Part shown: one piece after another, positions 32,175 to 39,767 of the stretch | Layout of the letters: each line of letters opens with the position of its first letter | Position numbering within the stretch: position 1 is the stretch's first letter | Origin: Pseudomonadota bacterium | Lineage (GTDB): Bacteria; Pseudomonadota; Gammaproteobacteria; Burkholderiales; Gallionellaceae | Length of the DNA stretch: 64,000 bases | Reading direction: 5' to 3' | Assembly: GCA_021782365.1 (NCBI GenBank) | Contig: JAJXVB010000007.1 | Coordinates: 1-64,000, forward strand | Made by a program: the position numbers and the translations under genes | The notes under the pieces: generated by a model | Database searches by the model: none | The model's input: the letters and a program-made list of their open reading frames with translations, nothing else | What the model was told of the DNA's origin: nothing

Positions 32175-33370
32175 TGTCTGAAAAAATTCCTAAACAACCG
32201 ATACCGGGTCGTCTTCGTCTGGGAGGAATCCTCTTCGCGATATTCCTTGTCGTGATGGCTGTTTGGGGCATCCTTTCGAGGGTGCATCATGAGCAGGAAC
32301 TGCAGAAGGAAGTCGACAATCGGCACATGATGGTCAAGGTCGTGATACCGGAATCAGGCAAGAGCGATCAGAGGCTGATTCTGCCTGTGAACGTCCGGGC
32401 GGATGTCGATGCGCCCATCTATGCGAGGGTGAACGGCTACCTCAAGACCTGGTACACGGACATCGGCGCGCATGTGAAGAAGGGCCAGTTGCTGGGCGAG
32501 ATCGAGACGCCTGAACTCGATCAGCAGATCTACCGCGCGAAGGCGGATGTGGCGACTGCGCATTCGAACTGGGAAATCGCGGATGTGACGGCAAAGCGCT
32601 GGCAGAATCTTGTTGTGACCGATGCGGTTTCGCATCAGGAAGCCGATGTGAAGACGGCCGATGCGAAAGCCAGGCTCGATCTCTTGAATGCGGCAGAAGC
32701 GAATCTCAAGGCCTTGATGGCAGAGCAGTCCTTCCAGAAACTCGTCGCTCCTTTTGACGGAGTCGTGACGGAGAGAAATACCGATATCGGACATCTGATC
32801 TCGGTTGGCACGACGAGCGGGCAGGCGCTTTTCAGGGTGGTGGACAACACCAAGCTTAGGATCTATACCGAGATACCGCAAAACTATGCTTCGTGGATCA
32901 AGCCCAAGATGACGGTGCATATCGTTTTCCCGGAGATGCCGAGCGAGACCTTCGATGCGACCGTGGTGGGGCTGTCAAATGCGATACGCGAGGATTCGCG
33001 CACCTCCCAGGTCGAGCTTTACATGGACAACAAGGACGGCAAGCTTCTGACAGGAAGCTATGCAGAAGTGCACTTCGAGTTGCCGGCCAACACGACCGTA
33101 TTGCGTCTGCCTGTGAGCACGCTGCTGTTTCGCAAGGAAGGTCTGCAGGTCGCGACCGTCAGTCCTGACAACAAGGTGGTGCTGAAAAACATCACGATCT
33201 CCCGCGACCTCGGCCGAGTGGTTGAAGTCTCGAGCGGAATAGACAGCAATGATCGCGTGATAGACAGCCCATCGGATTCCATCGTCAATGGCAATCCTGT
33301 GGTCATCAAGGATGTTCCGCACAAGGCCAACGGTGACCATACAGGTCATGAGCCCGAGGGGGCGCTATGA
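32171..33370 (+). CDS. RND efflux periplasmic adaptor
   Basis: A 399-residue adaptor with one N-terminal membrane anchor (about 17-38; no lipobox), a lipoyl-like half site (APIYARVNGYLKTWYTDIGA), a coiled-coil hairpin (about 110-180) and a beta-barrel domain. The start overlaps the permease stop (ATGATG). A His-rich tail (GDHTGHEPEGAL) ends the protein; it could bind metal, but this is speculative. Confidence 0.9.
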   Translation: MMSEKIPKQPIPGRLRLGGILFAIFLVVMAVWGILSRVHHEQELQKEVDNRHMMVKVVIPESGKSDQRLILPVNVRADVDAPIYARVNGYLKTWYTDIGAHVKKGQLLGEIETPELDQQIYRAKADVATAHSNWEIADVTAKRWQNLVVTDAVSHQEADVKTADAKARLDLLNAAEANLKALMAEQSFQKLVAPFDGVVTERNTDIGHLISVGTTSGQALFRVVDNTKLRIYTEIPQNYASWIKPKMTVHIVFPEMPSETFDATVVGLSNAIREDSRTSQVELYMDNKDGKLLTGSYAEVHFELPANTTVLRLPVSTLLFRKEGLQVATVSPDNKVVLKNITISRDLGRVVEVSSGIDSNDRVIDSPSDSIVNGNPVVIKDVPHKANGDHTGHEPEGAL

Positions 33371-34794
33371 GTTTCATCCGTCCCGCAGTGATATTCTGCA
33401 TGGCGACGCTTGCGGGCTGTTCGTTGGCGCCTTCTTACAAGACGCCCGTGATAGACGAGCCCGCAGCATACAAGGGATCGGCCGCGAACTGGCAACCCGC
33501 ACAGCCGGCTGACAACAAGCCCAGAGGAGACTGGTGGAAGCTTTACAAGGATCCGACGCTGGACAATCTGATCGTGAAGCTCGATGCGGCGAATGCGGAT
33601 CTGGCCATTGCGGTGGCGAACTTCGATCGCGCAACGGCCTATGCCGCGCAGGCGAGAGCCGATTATTTTCCGACTATAACGGGAATGGCCTATTCGACGC
33701 GCAACAGGCAGTCGGATAACCGCGCGAGGCGCGGCAAGGGGCAGCCTGACGTGTATGGCGACAATGCAGTCGGCTTGATGGCGAACTACGAGGTCGACCT
33801 CTGGGGCAGGGTGCGAAATTATGTGAAGGCAGGCGAAGCAGGCGCGCAGGCTGCTGCGGCCGATCTCGTGTCCGTTCATCTGAGTCTGAGGGCAGAACTC
33901 GTCAACGACTATCTTGCGCTGCGCACGCTGGATCAGCAGGCCAAGCTTCTGGGAGACGAAATAGCCGACTACCAGAAGGCGCTGAAGCTGACCGAAGATC
34001 GCTTCAAGGGCGGCATAGACTCGGATCTTGATGTTGCGCGCGCGAAGATCCAACTCGAGACGGCGAAGGCGAAGGTATCCGAGCTCACCGCAAGTCGTGC
34101 TGAGTATGAGCACGCGATCGCAACGCTGGTTGGCGAGTCGGCTTCACGTTTCGGCATCGCGCCCCAGATTGTCGATATACAGTTGCCCGAAATACCTATC
34201 GGTGTTCCCGCCGATCTTCTGCAAAGAAGGCCTGATATTTCGGCTGCTGAACGCAGGCTGGCTGCGGCGAATGCGCGCATAGGTGTTGCGAAGGCCGCAT
34301 TCTTTCCGACGGTCGATCTGTCCGCCGCTGCGGGATACGAGAGTACCTACCAGGCAGCCTGGCTTACGGCGCCCAACCTCTTCTGGATGATAGGCCCCAA
34401 TGCGCTGATGACCATCTTCGATGCGGGCCGTCGGCAGGCCATCGTCGATCAGGCGGAGGCGACATTCAGGGTGGATGGCGCGCAATATCGTTCGACGGTG
34501 CTGCATGCGTTTCAGGAAGTCGAGGACAATCTCACGCTCCTGAACAATTTGACAGAAGAGTCTGTGTCCTTGAAGGAAGCCGTGAAGGATACCAACCGTG
34601 CGCTGAATATCGCGATGACCCGATACAAGGAAGGGGTTGCGAGCTATCTCGACGTGGTAGTGGCCGAGGCCGCCGCCCAGCAGGTGCAGCTCGATGAACT
34701 GAGCCTCAGAGGCAGGAGGCTGCAGGCGAGCGTGAATCTGATTCGCGCATTGGGAGGCGGTTGGAACGTCGAGCAGGCGACCGCCAGCAAATAG
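33367..34794 (+). CDS. Outer membrane efflux lipoprotein (NodT/OprM family)
   Basis: A 475-residue TolC-like protein with lipobox LAGC (residues 15-18), typical of OprM-type acylated channels, and two repeats of the helical barrel (for example DLLQRRPDISAAERRLAAANARIGVAKAAFFP region). Overlaps the adaptor stop by 4 bases (ATGA). Completes the tripartite pump. Confidence 0.92.
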   Translation: MSFIRPAVIFCMATLAGCSLAPSYKTPVIDEPAAYKGSAANWQPAQPADNKPRGDWWKLYKDPTLDNLIVKLDAANADLAIAVANFDRATAYAAQARADYFPTITGMAYSTRNRQSDNRARRGKGQPDVYGDNAVGLMANYEVDLWGRVRNYVKAGEAGAQAAAADLVSVHLSLRAELVNDYLALRTLDQQAKLLGDEIADYQKALKLTEDRFKGGIDSDLDVARAKIQLETAKAKVSELTASRAEYEHAIATLVGESASRFGIAPQIVDIQLPEIPIGVPADLLQRRPDISAAERRLAAANARIGVAKAAFFPTVDLSAAAGYESTYQAAWLTAPNLFWMIGPNALMTIFDAGRRQAIVDQAEATFRVDGAQYRSTVLHAFQEVEDNLTLLNNLTEESVSLKEAVKDTNRALNIAMTRYKEGVASYLDVVVAEAAAQQVQLDELSLRGRRLQASVNLIRALGGGWNVEQATASK

Positions 34795-34822
34795 CTTTTT
34801 TAACGTCACGGAGGGGTGAAGC

Positions 34823-35242
34823 ATGAAGAAGAGCAGTCTGGTTTTTGGTCTTGCATTCGCGGCTTTTTCATTCGCAGCAAACGCGGCCAATGCGGAGCTT
34901 GACAAGATGGTTGCCGAGGGGCAAAAGAATTATCAGCACAATACCTTCAACGGTAACGGCAAGGTTTGCGAGTCCTGTCATCTTGGCGGCGGAAAGGAAG
35001 CGGGCAGGTTGCCTAACGGCAAGGCGATCCCGAGTCTTGCCAATGCGGCGGCGATCTTTCCCCGCATCAACATGAAGAGCGGAAAGCTGGTCACGCTGTC
35101 GGACCAGGTGAGAAACTGTGCGACGAATGCGCTGTCCGGCACGCCGCCCGAGTATGGCAGCGTGGAGCTCAATTCCATCGTGGCCTATATCACCTCGCTG
35201 GCGCAAGGCAAGGCGATCGACATGGGCGGCATGCCAAAGTAA
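34823..35242 (+). CDS. Periplasmic monohaem cytochrome c (SoxX-like)
   Basis: A 139-residue precursor with signal peptide cut near ANAANA (residue 24) and one haem site CESCH (49-53). The spacing, a later cysteine in VRNCATNAL, and length resemble SoxX/diheme-like c-type cytochromes. GGAGGGG precedes the ATG, 28 bases after the efflux gene, and a terminator follows, so it is the last gene of the exporter operon. A cytochrome in an RND operon is unexpected; it may serve iron or sulfur electron flow. Confidence 0.88.
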   Translation: MKKSSLVFGLAFAAFSFAANAANAELDKMVAEGQKNYQHNTFNGNGKVCESCHLGGGKEAGRLPNGKAIPSLANAAAIFPRINMKSGKLVTLSDQVRNCATNALSGTPPEYGSVELNSIVAYITSLAQGKAIDMGGMPK

Positions 35243-35263
35243 ACAAGATACAGTCGTGACTTC

Positions 35264-35286
35264 GGGCGCCCTTTGGCGCCCTTTTT
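35264..35286 (+). terminator. Rho-independent terminator of the second RND operon
   Basis: GGGCGCC (35264-35270), loop CTTT, GGCGCCC (35275-35281), then five T, 21 bases after the cytochrome stop. Confidence 0.9.
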
Positions 35287-35350
35287 ATTTGACGCAAGGA
35301 ATTGAATTCACTACATTGCAGGTTTAAGCCGTTCCACTCGGAGGTGAGTC

Positions 35351-35620
35351 ATGCCGACGATCAGTATGTTTTACGGGATTGTGATTTGTCTGTATTTTTT
35401 TGATGATGAACGGCATAGGTATCCCCATATACACGCCAAATATCAGGGGCAGGAAGCATCGTTTTCAATTCTTGATGCTGCATTGTTGAGCGGCGAAATT
35501 CCTGTTGCCAAGATGAGACTGGTCCAGGCTTGGATTGAAATTCATCGTGAAGACTTGTTGGCTGATTGGGACTTGGCGGTAAATGGTCATGCGCCATTTG
35601 CAATTGATCCTCTGCGTTAG
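35351..35620 (+). CDS. DUF4160 family protein
   Basis: An 89-residue protein with YFFDDERHRYPHIHAKY, the conserved acid-His core of DUF4160. Together with the following DUF2442 gene (11 bases on) it forms a pair that recurs in bacterial accessory regions and has been proposed as toxin-antitoxin-like; activity is unproven. GGAGGTG precedes the ATG. Confidence 0.85.
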   Translation: MPTISMFYGIVICLYFFDDERHRYPHIHAKYQGQEASFSILDAALLSGEIPVAKMRLVQAWIEIHREDLLADWDLAVNGHAPFAIDPLR

Positions 35621-35631
35621 GAGCAGTAGTC

Positions 35632-35883
35632 ATGGAGTCTGTAACTAAAGTCGTGCCGCGGGATGATTTCTCGCTGGAGTTGTGGTTTAACACGGGGGAT
35701 CATCGTCTGTTTGATGCTCGTCCATATCTGGAGCGGGGTGCTTTTGTCCGCTTAAAGGACATAAAATTATTCAAGCAGGCATATATTGCATTGGATACTG
35801 TGTGCTGGCCTGATAATCTGGATATCGCCCCTGAAACACTGTTTGATCGCTCCACCCCCATTGAAATACAGCAGCTTGCATAG
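35632..35883 (+). CDS. DUF2442 family protein
   Basis: An 83-residue protein ending in the family block LKDIKLFKQAYI...WPDNLDIAPETLF. The likely partner of DUF4160. A frameshifted relative lies at 39431-39684. Confidence 0.85.
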   Translation: MESVTKVVPRDDFSLELWFNTGDHRLFDARPYLERGAFVRLKDIKLFKQAYIALDTVCWPDNLDIAPETLFDRSTPIEIQQLA

Positions 35884-35903
35884 TCATAATTTATGGATAC
35901 ATC

Positions 35904-36530
35904 ATGTTAAATCTGGATCGCATCATCATCGAATTCGACAAGGGACTGCGCACGCTTTTCAGCGATGCGCACAGCGTGCGTCCGCATCCGGATGCGGAAG
36001 TATTGGAATCCCCTCTCGATGAAAAAGAAAAAAAGCATTCGGCCGCATTGATGCGCGTCAACCATAGCGGCGAAGTCTGCGCGCAGGCCCTGTATCAGGG
36101 GCAGGCGCTGACTGCGAAAGATCCTGTCGTTCAGAAAAAATTGCAGCAGGCGGCGCTCGAGGAAACCGAGCATCTGGCCTGGACCGCACACCGCGTGCAC
36201 GAACTGGGAGGCCACTTGAGCGCATTGAACCCGCTCTGGTACACGGGCTCACTTCTGATGGGCGCGTTTGCGGGCTTTTTGGGTGACAAGTGGAATCTCG
36301 GATTTCTGTCAGAAACCGAGCAGCAGGTGGGAAGCCATCTGCAAAGCCATCTCGAGAGGCTGCCCGTTGAAGACGGCAAGAGCCGCGCGATCGTCGAGAA
36401 GATGCACGAGGATGAAATCGGGCATGCGGAGATGGCGATGGCCCTGGGCGGCGCGGTGCTGCCGATGCCGGCCAAGATGATCATGAAGGTCAACGGCAAA
36501 ATCATGACGAGCCTTGCATACAGAATATAG
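35904..36530 (+). CDS. coq7: Ubiquinone biosynthesis hydroxylase Coq7
   Basis: A 208-residue di-iron monooxygenase acting late in ubiquinone synthesis (demethoxyubiquinol hydroxylation) at the membrane. Metal-binding motifs: RVNHSGEVCAQALYQGQ, EETEHLAW and the late HEDEIGHAEMA with Glu and His ligands. The central hydrophobic part (about 105-135) can dip into the membrane. It lies 20 bases after the DUF2442 gene and ends 3 bases before a copy of the palindromic repeat. Confidence 0.95.
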   Translation: MLNLDRIIIEFDKGLRTLFSDAHSVRPHPDAEVLESPLDEKEKKHSAALMRVNHSGEVCAQALYQGQALTAKDPVVQKKLQQAALEETEHLAWTAHRVHELGGHLSALNPLWYTGSLLMGAFAGFLGDKWNLGFLSETEQQVGSHLQSHLERLPVEDGKSRAIVEKMHEDEIGHAEMAMALGGAVLPMPAKMIMKVNGKIMTSLAYRI

Positions 36531-36533
36531 GAT

Positions 36534-36596
36534 TGATGCCGCATGGGCATTCCCCGCACAACTAACGGGCTATGCCCGAAGTTGTTGCGTGAAGGA
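36534..36596. repeat. Left 63-bp inverted repeat flanking MntA-HepT
   Basis: Identical over 63 bases to the reverse complement of 37409-37471. Internally it folds: CGCACAACTAACGGGC pairs imperfectly with GCCCGAAGTTGTTGCG around TAT. It is bordered by GGATTGA on the left and GAATGAGGATT on the right. Confidence 0.95.
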
Positions 36597-36670
36597 ATGA
36601 GGATTTGGGACTGAGTACGCGGAAGTGATGCCGCGAGCTAACTCTCCTGTTTTTGAATGAGGGAAATAAA

Positions 36671-36961
36671 GTGAAACCATCGCAAGTTTTGGAGACGCAC
36701 AGAGCCGACATCAGGCGCATCGTGGCCGCACACCGCGCAAAAAATGCCCGCGTCTTCGGCTCCGTTATCCACGGCGAGGACACGGAAGACAGCGATCTGG
36801 ATATCCTCATCGACCCGACTCCAGAGACGACGTTGATGGATGTGGCGGCCATCCAGGTTGAACTGGAGAGGCTTCTTCGAGTGTCTGTTGATGTGCTGAC
36901 GCCGAGAGCGCTGCCAGAAAAATTCCGCGACCATGTTGTCTCCGAGGCGGTGCCAGTATGA
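36671..36961 (+). CDS. MntA-like nucleotidyltransferase antitoxin
   Basis: A 96-residue minimal nucleotidyltransferase with the motif GSV...DSDLDILID (G-S then D-x-D) and a later acidic strand (SVDVLTP). MntA proteins AMPylate the HEPN toxin partner and so neutralise it. A TTG at 36653 gives six more residues; GTG 36671 with GAGGGA upstream is preferred. Its stop overlaps the next start (ATGA). The pair is bracketed by perfect inverted repeats. Confidence 0.88.
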   Translation: MKPSQVLETHRADIRRIVAAHRAKNARVFGSVIHGEDTEDSDLDILIDPTPETTLMDVAAIQVELERLLRVSVDVLTPRALPEKFRDHVVSEAVPV

Positions 36962-37311
36962 ATAAGGAATTGCGTGTCCCCGATTACCTGGGGCATATTC
37001 TCGAAGCTATCGAACGGATCGAGAGCTACACAGAGGACGTAGATGAAGTTGGTTTTCTGAACAATGGGATGATTCAGGATGCGGTCATCCGCAACATCGA
37101 AATCATCGGGGAGGCATCCAACAACATCCAGCGGGAATTCCCCGAATTTGCCACGCTGCACGACGACATTCCTTGGCAGGTCATGTACGCAATGCGCAAT
37201 CGTGTTTCCCATGGCTATCACAAGGTGGACTTGGAGATCGTCTGGAAGACCATCCATGCCGACTTGCCGGCGCTGTATCACCTGGTGGGAAAGGCATTGC
37301 AAAGTCTGTAA
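36958..37311 (+). CDS. HepT-like HEPN ribonuclease toxin (DUF86)
   Basis: A 117-residue helical HEPN protein with RNRVSHGY near residues 80-87: the R-x4-H RNase motif followed by the Tyr that MntA modifies. Such toxins cleave RNA when unmodified. Motif intact, so probably functional. A 4-base overlap with the antitoxin gene ties their translation. Confidence 0.88.
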   Translation: MNKELRVPDYLGHILEAIERIESYTEDVDEVGFLNNGMIQDAVIRNIEIIGEASNNIQREFPEFATLHDDIPWQVMYAMRNRVSHGYHKVDLEIVWKTIHADLPALYHLVGKALQSL

Positions 37312-37408
37312 CGTCAAGATCAGGATAACTTAAACATGAGCTTTCATACGGCAACAGCAGCACTGGCTCCGTTGTTTCGTGGGAATGCCCTGTTTTCCCC
37401 ATCCCCAA

Positions 37409-37471
37409 TCCTTCACGCAACAACTTCGGGCATAGCCCGTTAGTTGTGCGGGGAATGCCCATGCGGCATCA
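37409..37471. repeat. Right 63-bp inverted repeat flanking MntA-HepT
   Basis: Perfect reverse complement of 36534-36596. The left border is CCCAATCC and the right border carries CATCCTCAATCCTCAATCCTG, the same simple-repeat unit seen beside the metG copy and after trpC. Confidence 0.95.
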
Positions 37472-37559
37472 CTCCTGTTTCCCCCATCCTCAATCCTCAA
37501 TCCTGTTTTTAGCCCTGTTTTTCCTTGTGGTAAAAAAGCAACAGTATGAAGATTATTTT

Positions 37560-37588
37560 TTGACAGCCCGAGGCATGTTTCTTTACAT
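37560..37588 (+). promoter_or_regulatory. Sigma-70-like promoter upstream of cyc2
   Basis: TTGACA (37560-37565), 17-base spacer, TTACAT (37583-37588), giving a leader of roughly 60 bases before the cyc2 ATG. The -35 is perfect; the -10 is moderate. Confidence 0.5.
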
Positions 37589-37653
37589 TACGGCGAGTGG
37601 TGTCAAGGAGGGCTTGGCGTCGCTTCTCAACAAAAAAATCTGAGGACATAAAC

Positions 37654-39015
37654 ATGAAAAAAATCGTTCTATCTATCGCTGGCGTGATGGCCGCTGCGGC
37701 CTTTGCGCCGGATGCATCCGCTGTGCCAGTGTTTGCGCGTCAAACCGGTATGGCATGTTCCGCATGTCACTTCCAGCATTTTCCGCTGTTGAACGCTTTC
37801 GGCCGTGCTTTCAAGGAAGGCGGCTTCACGATGATGGGCGCAGAGCCCAAGGTTGAAGGCGACAATCTGTCCATTCCTGCATATCTGAACGTCGCCGTGC
37901 TGACCAGCATGGGCTACATCAAGACCAACCAGACTTCTGACGCATCCGGCTCTACCAAGAACTACGGAAACGGCGTCTGGGGCGTTCCTGGCGTTTCAGG
38001 CGGCGGCGGCGACGGCGAAGCTTCCCTGTTCGTTGGCGGCCATGTGAGCGATTTCGCAGGCTTCCTGTCCGAGATCACGCTGGGCGGTGGCAGCGCAGCT
38101 CTGGATTCTGCAAAGCTCCCTATGTTGTATGACATGGGCTCTGCGAAGATCGGTGTCGTTCCTTTTGCAACCAATGCACAGGGCGCTTCCTACTCGATGG
38201 AAGTTGCGAACACCGGTGCAAACGCGGTTCACTCGATCACCAATACCGTTGGTCCTACAGGCGAATTCATCAATGCGGTTTCCGCTCAGCAGTACATCAA
38301 CACAGCGGGTAATGCAACCGGTCTGGGCTTCGTTGCAAACAGCGACATGGGTCTGATCAACATCACCAAGTACCAGCAGACAGGTATCGCAACGGGCGCT
38401 TATGCTTCGTTGGGTTCTACCTATGCTCGCGTTTTGGGCACGTTCAGCGTGGGTGACTGGGATACCGCAATCGGTGCTCAGGATTGGAGCGGCGCATCTA
38501 TGGCTACTCCAGGAACAGCGCAGACAGGTATAACTCCTGCAGTTCCTGGCGTTATGGCATCAACAAAAGCATGGGCAATTGACGGTCAGATGCAAGGCTC
38601 TCTGGGTGGCATGCCAGTCGGCTTCTACGCAAGCTATGCTAGAGCACCTGCTGTTATGGTGGGCGGGGTCAACGTGAACACCTTCCAGGATGCAAATGGT
38701 GGCGGTAATGCTACGCTGACTCGCAGCTCGTTCAACGTCGATGCCGAACTGGGTATCGTTCCTGAAGTCGCAACGATCGGCGCTGCTATCCGTCGCGGCA
38801 AGAGCGGTATTGCTGATGCGGCTGGCAACAACTTGAGCGACAACGCGATCTACCTGACTGCAACCTACAAGCTGCAGCAGAACATGCTGGCCCGTCTGTC
38901 CTGGGTCAAGCAGAGCGGCGGCTACTGGGATAATCAAAACAACAATGGCGGCGGCACCAATGCGCAGGTCATGGGTACCCAGACTACCGAGCTGAACATG
39001 TACGTGCTGTTCTAA
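37654..39015 (+). CDS. cyc2: Cyc2-type outer membrane cytochrome-porin fusion
   Basis: A 453-residue precursor. The signal peptide is cut after DASA (residue 23); the mature protein begins VPVFARQTGMACSACH with a single haem site C35-x-x-C38-H39 and continues FQHFPLLNAFGRAFKEGG, the conserved Cyc2 N-terminal domain. The remaining 380 or so residues are Gly/Ala/Ser/Thr-rich alternating strands ending NMYVLF (C-terminal Phe), as in a 16-strand porin. No other cysteine occurs. Cyc2 accepts electrons from Fe(II) at the outer membrane. Start ATG 37654 with GAGG upstream is chosen because the signal peptide begins there; the frame extends further up without support. Confidence 0.85.
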   Translation: MKKIVLSIAGVMAAAAFAPDASAVPVFARQTGMACSACHFQHFPLLNAFGRAFKEGGFTMMGAEPKVEGDNLSIPAYLNVAVLTSMGYIKTNQTSDASGSTKNYGNGVWGVPGVSGGGGDGEASLFVGGHVSDFAGFLSEITLGGGSAALDSAKLPMLYDMGSAKIGVVPFATNAQGASYSMEVANTGANAVHSITNTVGPTGEFINAVSAQQYINTAGNATGLGFVANSDMGLINITKYQQTGIATGAYASLGSTYARVLGTFSVGDWDTAIGAQDWSGASMATPGTAQTGITPAVPGVMASTKAWAIDGQMQGSLGGMPVGFYASYARAPAVMVGGVNVNTFQDANGGGNATLTRSSFNVDAELGIVPEVATIGAAIRRGKSGIADAAGNNLSDNAIYLTATYKLQQNMLARLSWVKQSGGYWDNQNNNGGGTNAQVMGTQTTELNMYVLF

Positions 39016-39061
39016 TCGATTCATCCTCTCTTCGGAGAGGATAAGTAGATGTAATTTGAAG

Positions 39062-39091
39062 CGGGGAAGACGCAAGTCTTCCCCGTTTTTT
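39062..39091 (+). terminator. Rho-independent terminator of cyc2
   Basis: CGGGGAAGAC (39062-39071), loop GCAA, GTCTTCCCCG (39076-39085), then six T. A second hairpin without a T run (ATCCTCTC-TTCG-GAGAGGAT) lies just upstream at about 39023-39042. Confidence 0.93.
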
Positions 39092-39147
39092 GCTTTTTAA
39101 ACAGAAAGTTTGTTACACTCCGCAGCGTTGATATGAGGAGGCGAATC

Positions 39148-39393
39148 ATGAGTGTGGTTACATTCGATACATTAAAGTTTGTGAAAACGTTAGAGGCTGG
39201 TGGTCTCAACGAAACTCAGGCTGAATCAATTGCAGCGGCTTATCGTGATGCGTCGGTAGATCAGGAACTGGTGACTAAAATAGATTTGCAGTTAGAGTTG
39301 GCGCCGATCAAGTCAGAGTTGCACATGATGAAGTGGATGATGGGTCTAATTTTGGGTGGCATTGTTGCATTGGTGTTGAAATCATTTTTCTGA
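39148..39393 (+). CDS. DUF1640-like coiled-coil protein with C-terminal membrane anchor
   Basis: An 81-residue protein with FDTLKFVKTLEAGGLNETQAE at the start (as in DUF1640/CCDC90-like proteins), a short helical or coiled-coil middle (about 35-60) and a single C-terminal hydrophobic helix (62-79). ATG 39148 is chosen since AGGAGGCG lies upstream of it; the frame allows five more residues. Function unknown; such genes are often found in mobile or accessory regions. Confidence 0.7.
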   Translation: MSVVTFDTLKFVKTLEAGGLNETQAESIAAAYRDASVDQELVTKIDLQLELAPIKSELHMMKWMMGLILGGIVALVLKSFF

Positions 39394-39430
39394 TGATGGT
39401 CAAGGCAGATTCCACCGTTTCAGTAGGTAA

Positions 39431-39684
39431 ATGAAAATGGACGTGGTTGATTTGAAAACCGGGGAGGACTGGAATATGCAGGTGCGCTTTGCCGACGGTA
39501 CTCAGGGCAGTGTCAAGTTTGAGCAGAGCCATCTTTATGGTGTGTTTGAATCCTTGAAAGATCCGGATTTTTTTCCAGGGCATATCTGGATTCAGGTGTT
39601 GTGACTTCGCCTGGCGATATTGATATCGCGCCGGATGCGATGTATCGCGAAATCAAGCAGCATGGACAGTGGGTGCTGCGTTAA
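39431..39684 (+). pseudogene. Frameshifted DUF2442 gene
   Basis: Frame one encodes 57 residues to a TGA at 39602-39604, with LYGVFESLKDPDFF at its end. Adding one T to the seven-T run (39568-39574) shifts into a frame reading RAYLDSGVV...GDIDIAPDAMY to a TAA at 39682-39684, giving 84 residues. The joined product aligns with the intact DUF2442 protein at 35632 through LKD...F..AY...DIAP. A decayed gene, a homopolymer sequencing error, or slippage-dependent expression are all possible. Confidence 0.8.
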
Positions 39685-39767
39685 TTCTTTTTCATATTCA
39701 TGTTGCCCCGTTCCTGAAATAGCTGTGGTAAGCTAGGTCAAGTTTTTCATACTGTTTTTAGTCTCAA

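Larger units (their letters stand above)
37312..37653. other. Intergenic region between hepT and cyc2
   Basis: This 342-base stretch holds a possible 35-codon ORF (37336-37443, no good ribosome site) that runs into the right palindromic repeat, the repeat itself (37409-37471), CCTCAATCCT-type simple repeats (37486-37505), and the likely cyc2 promoter. No RNA gene is visible. Confidence 0.7.

Noticed and set aside
36562..37317. Long minus-strand frame across mntA and hepT
   Set aside because: Overlaps two genes with intact catalytic motifs on the plus strand; composition is that of a shadow.
36534..37471. Integron attC sites
   Set aside because: The hairpin arms include ACAAC and GTTGT but do not fit the RYYYAAC and GTTRRRY boxes, and no integrase gene is seen.
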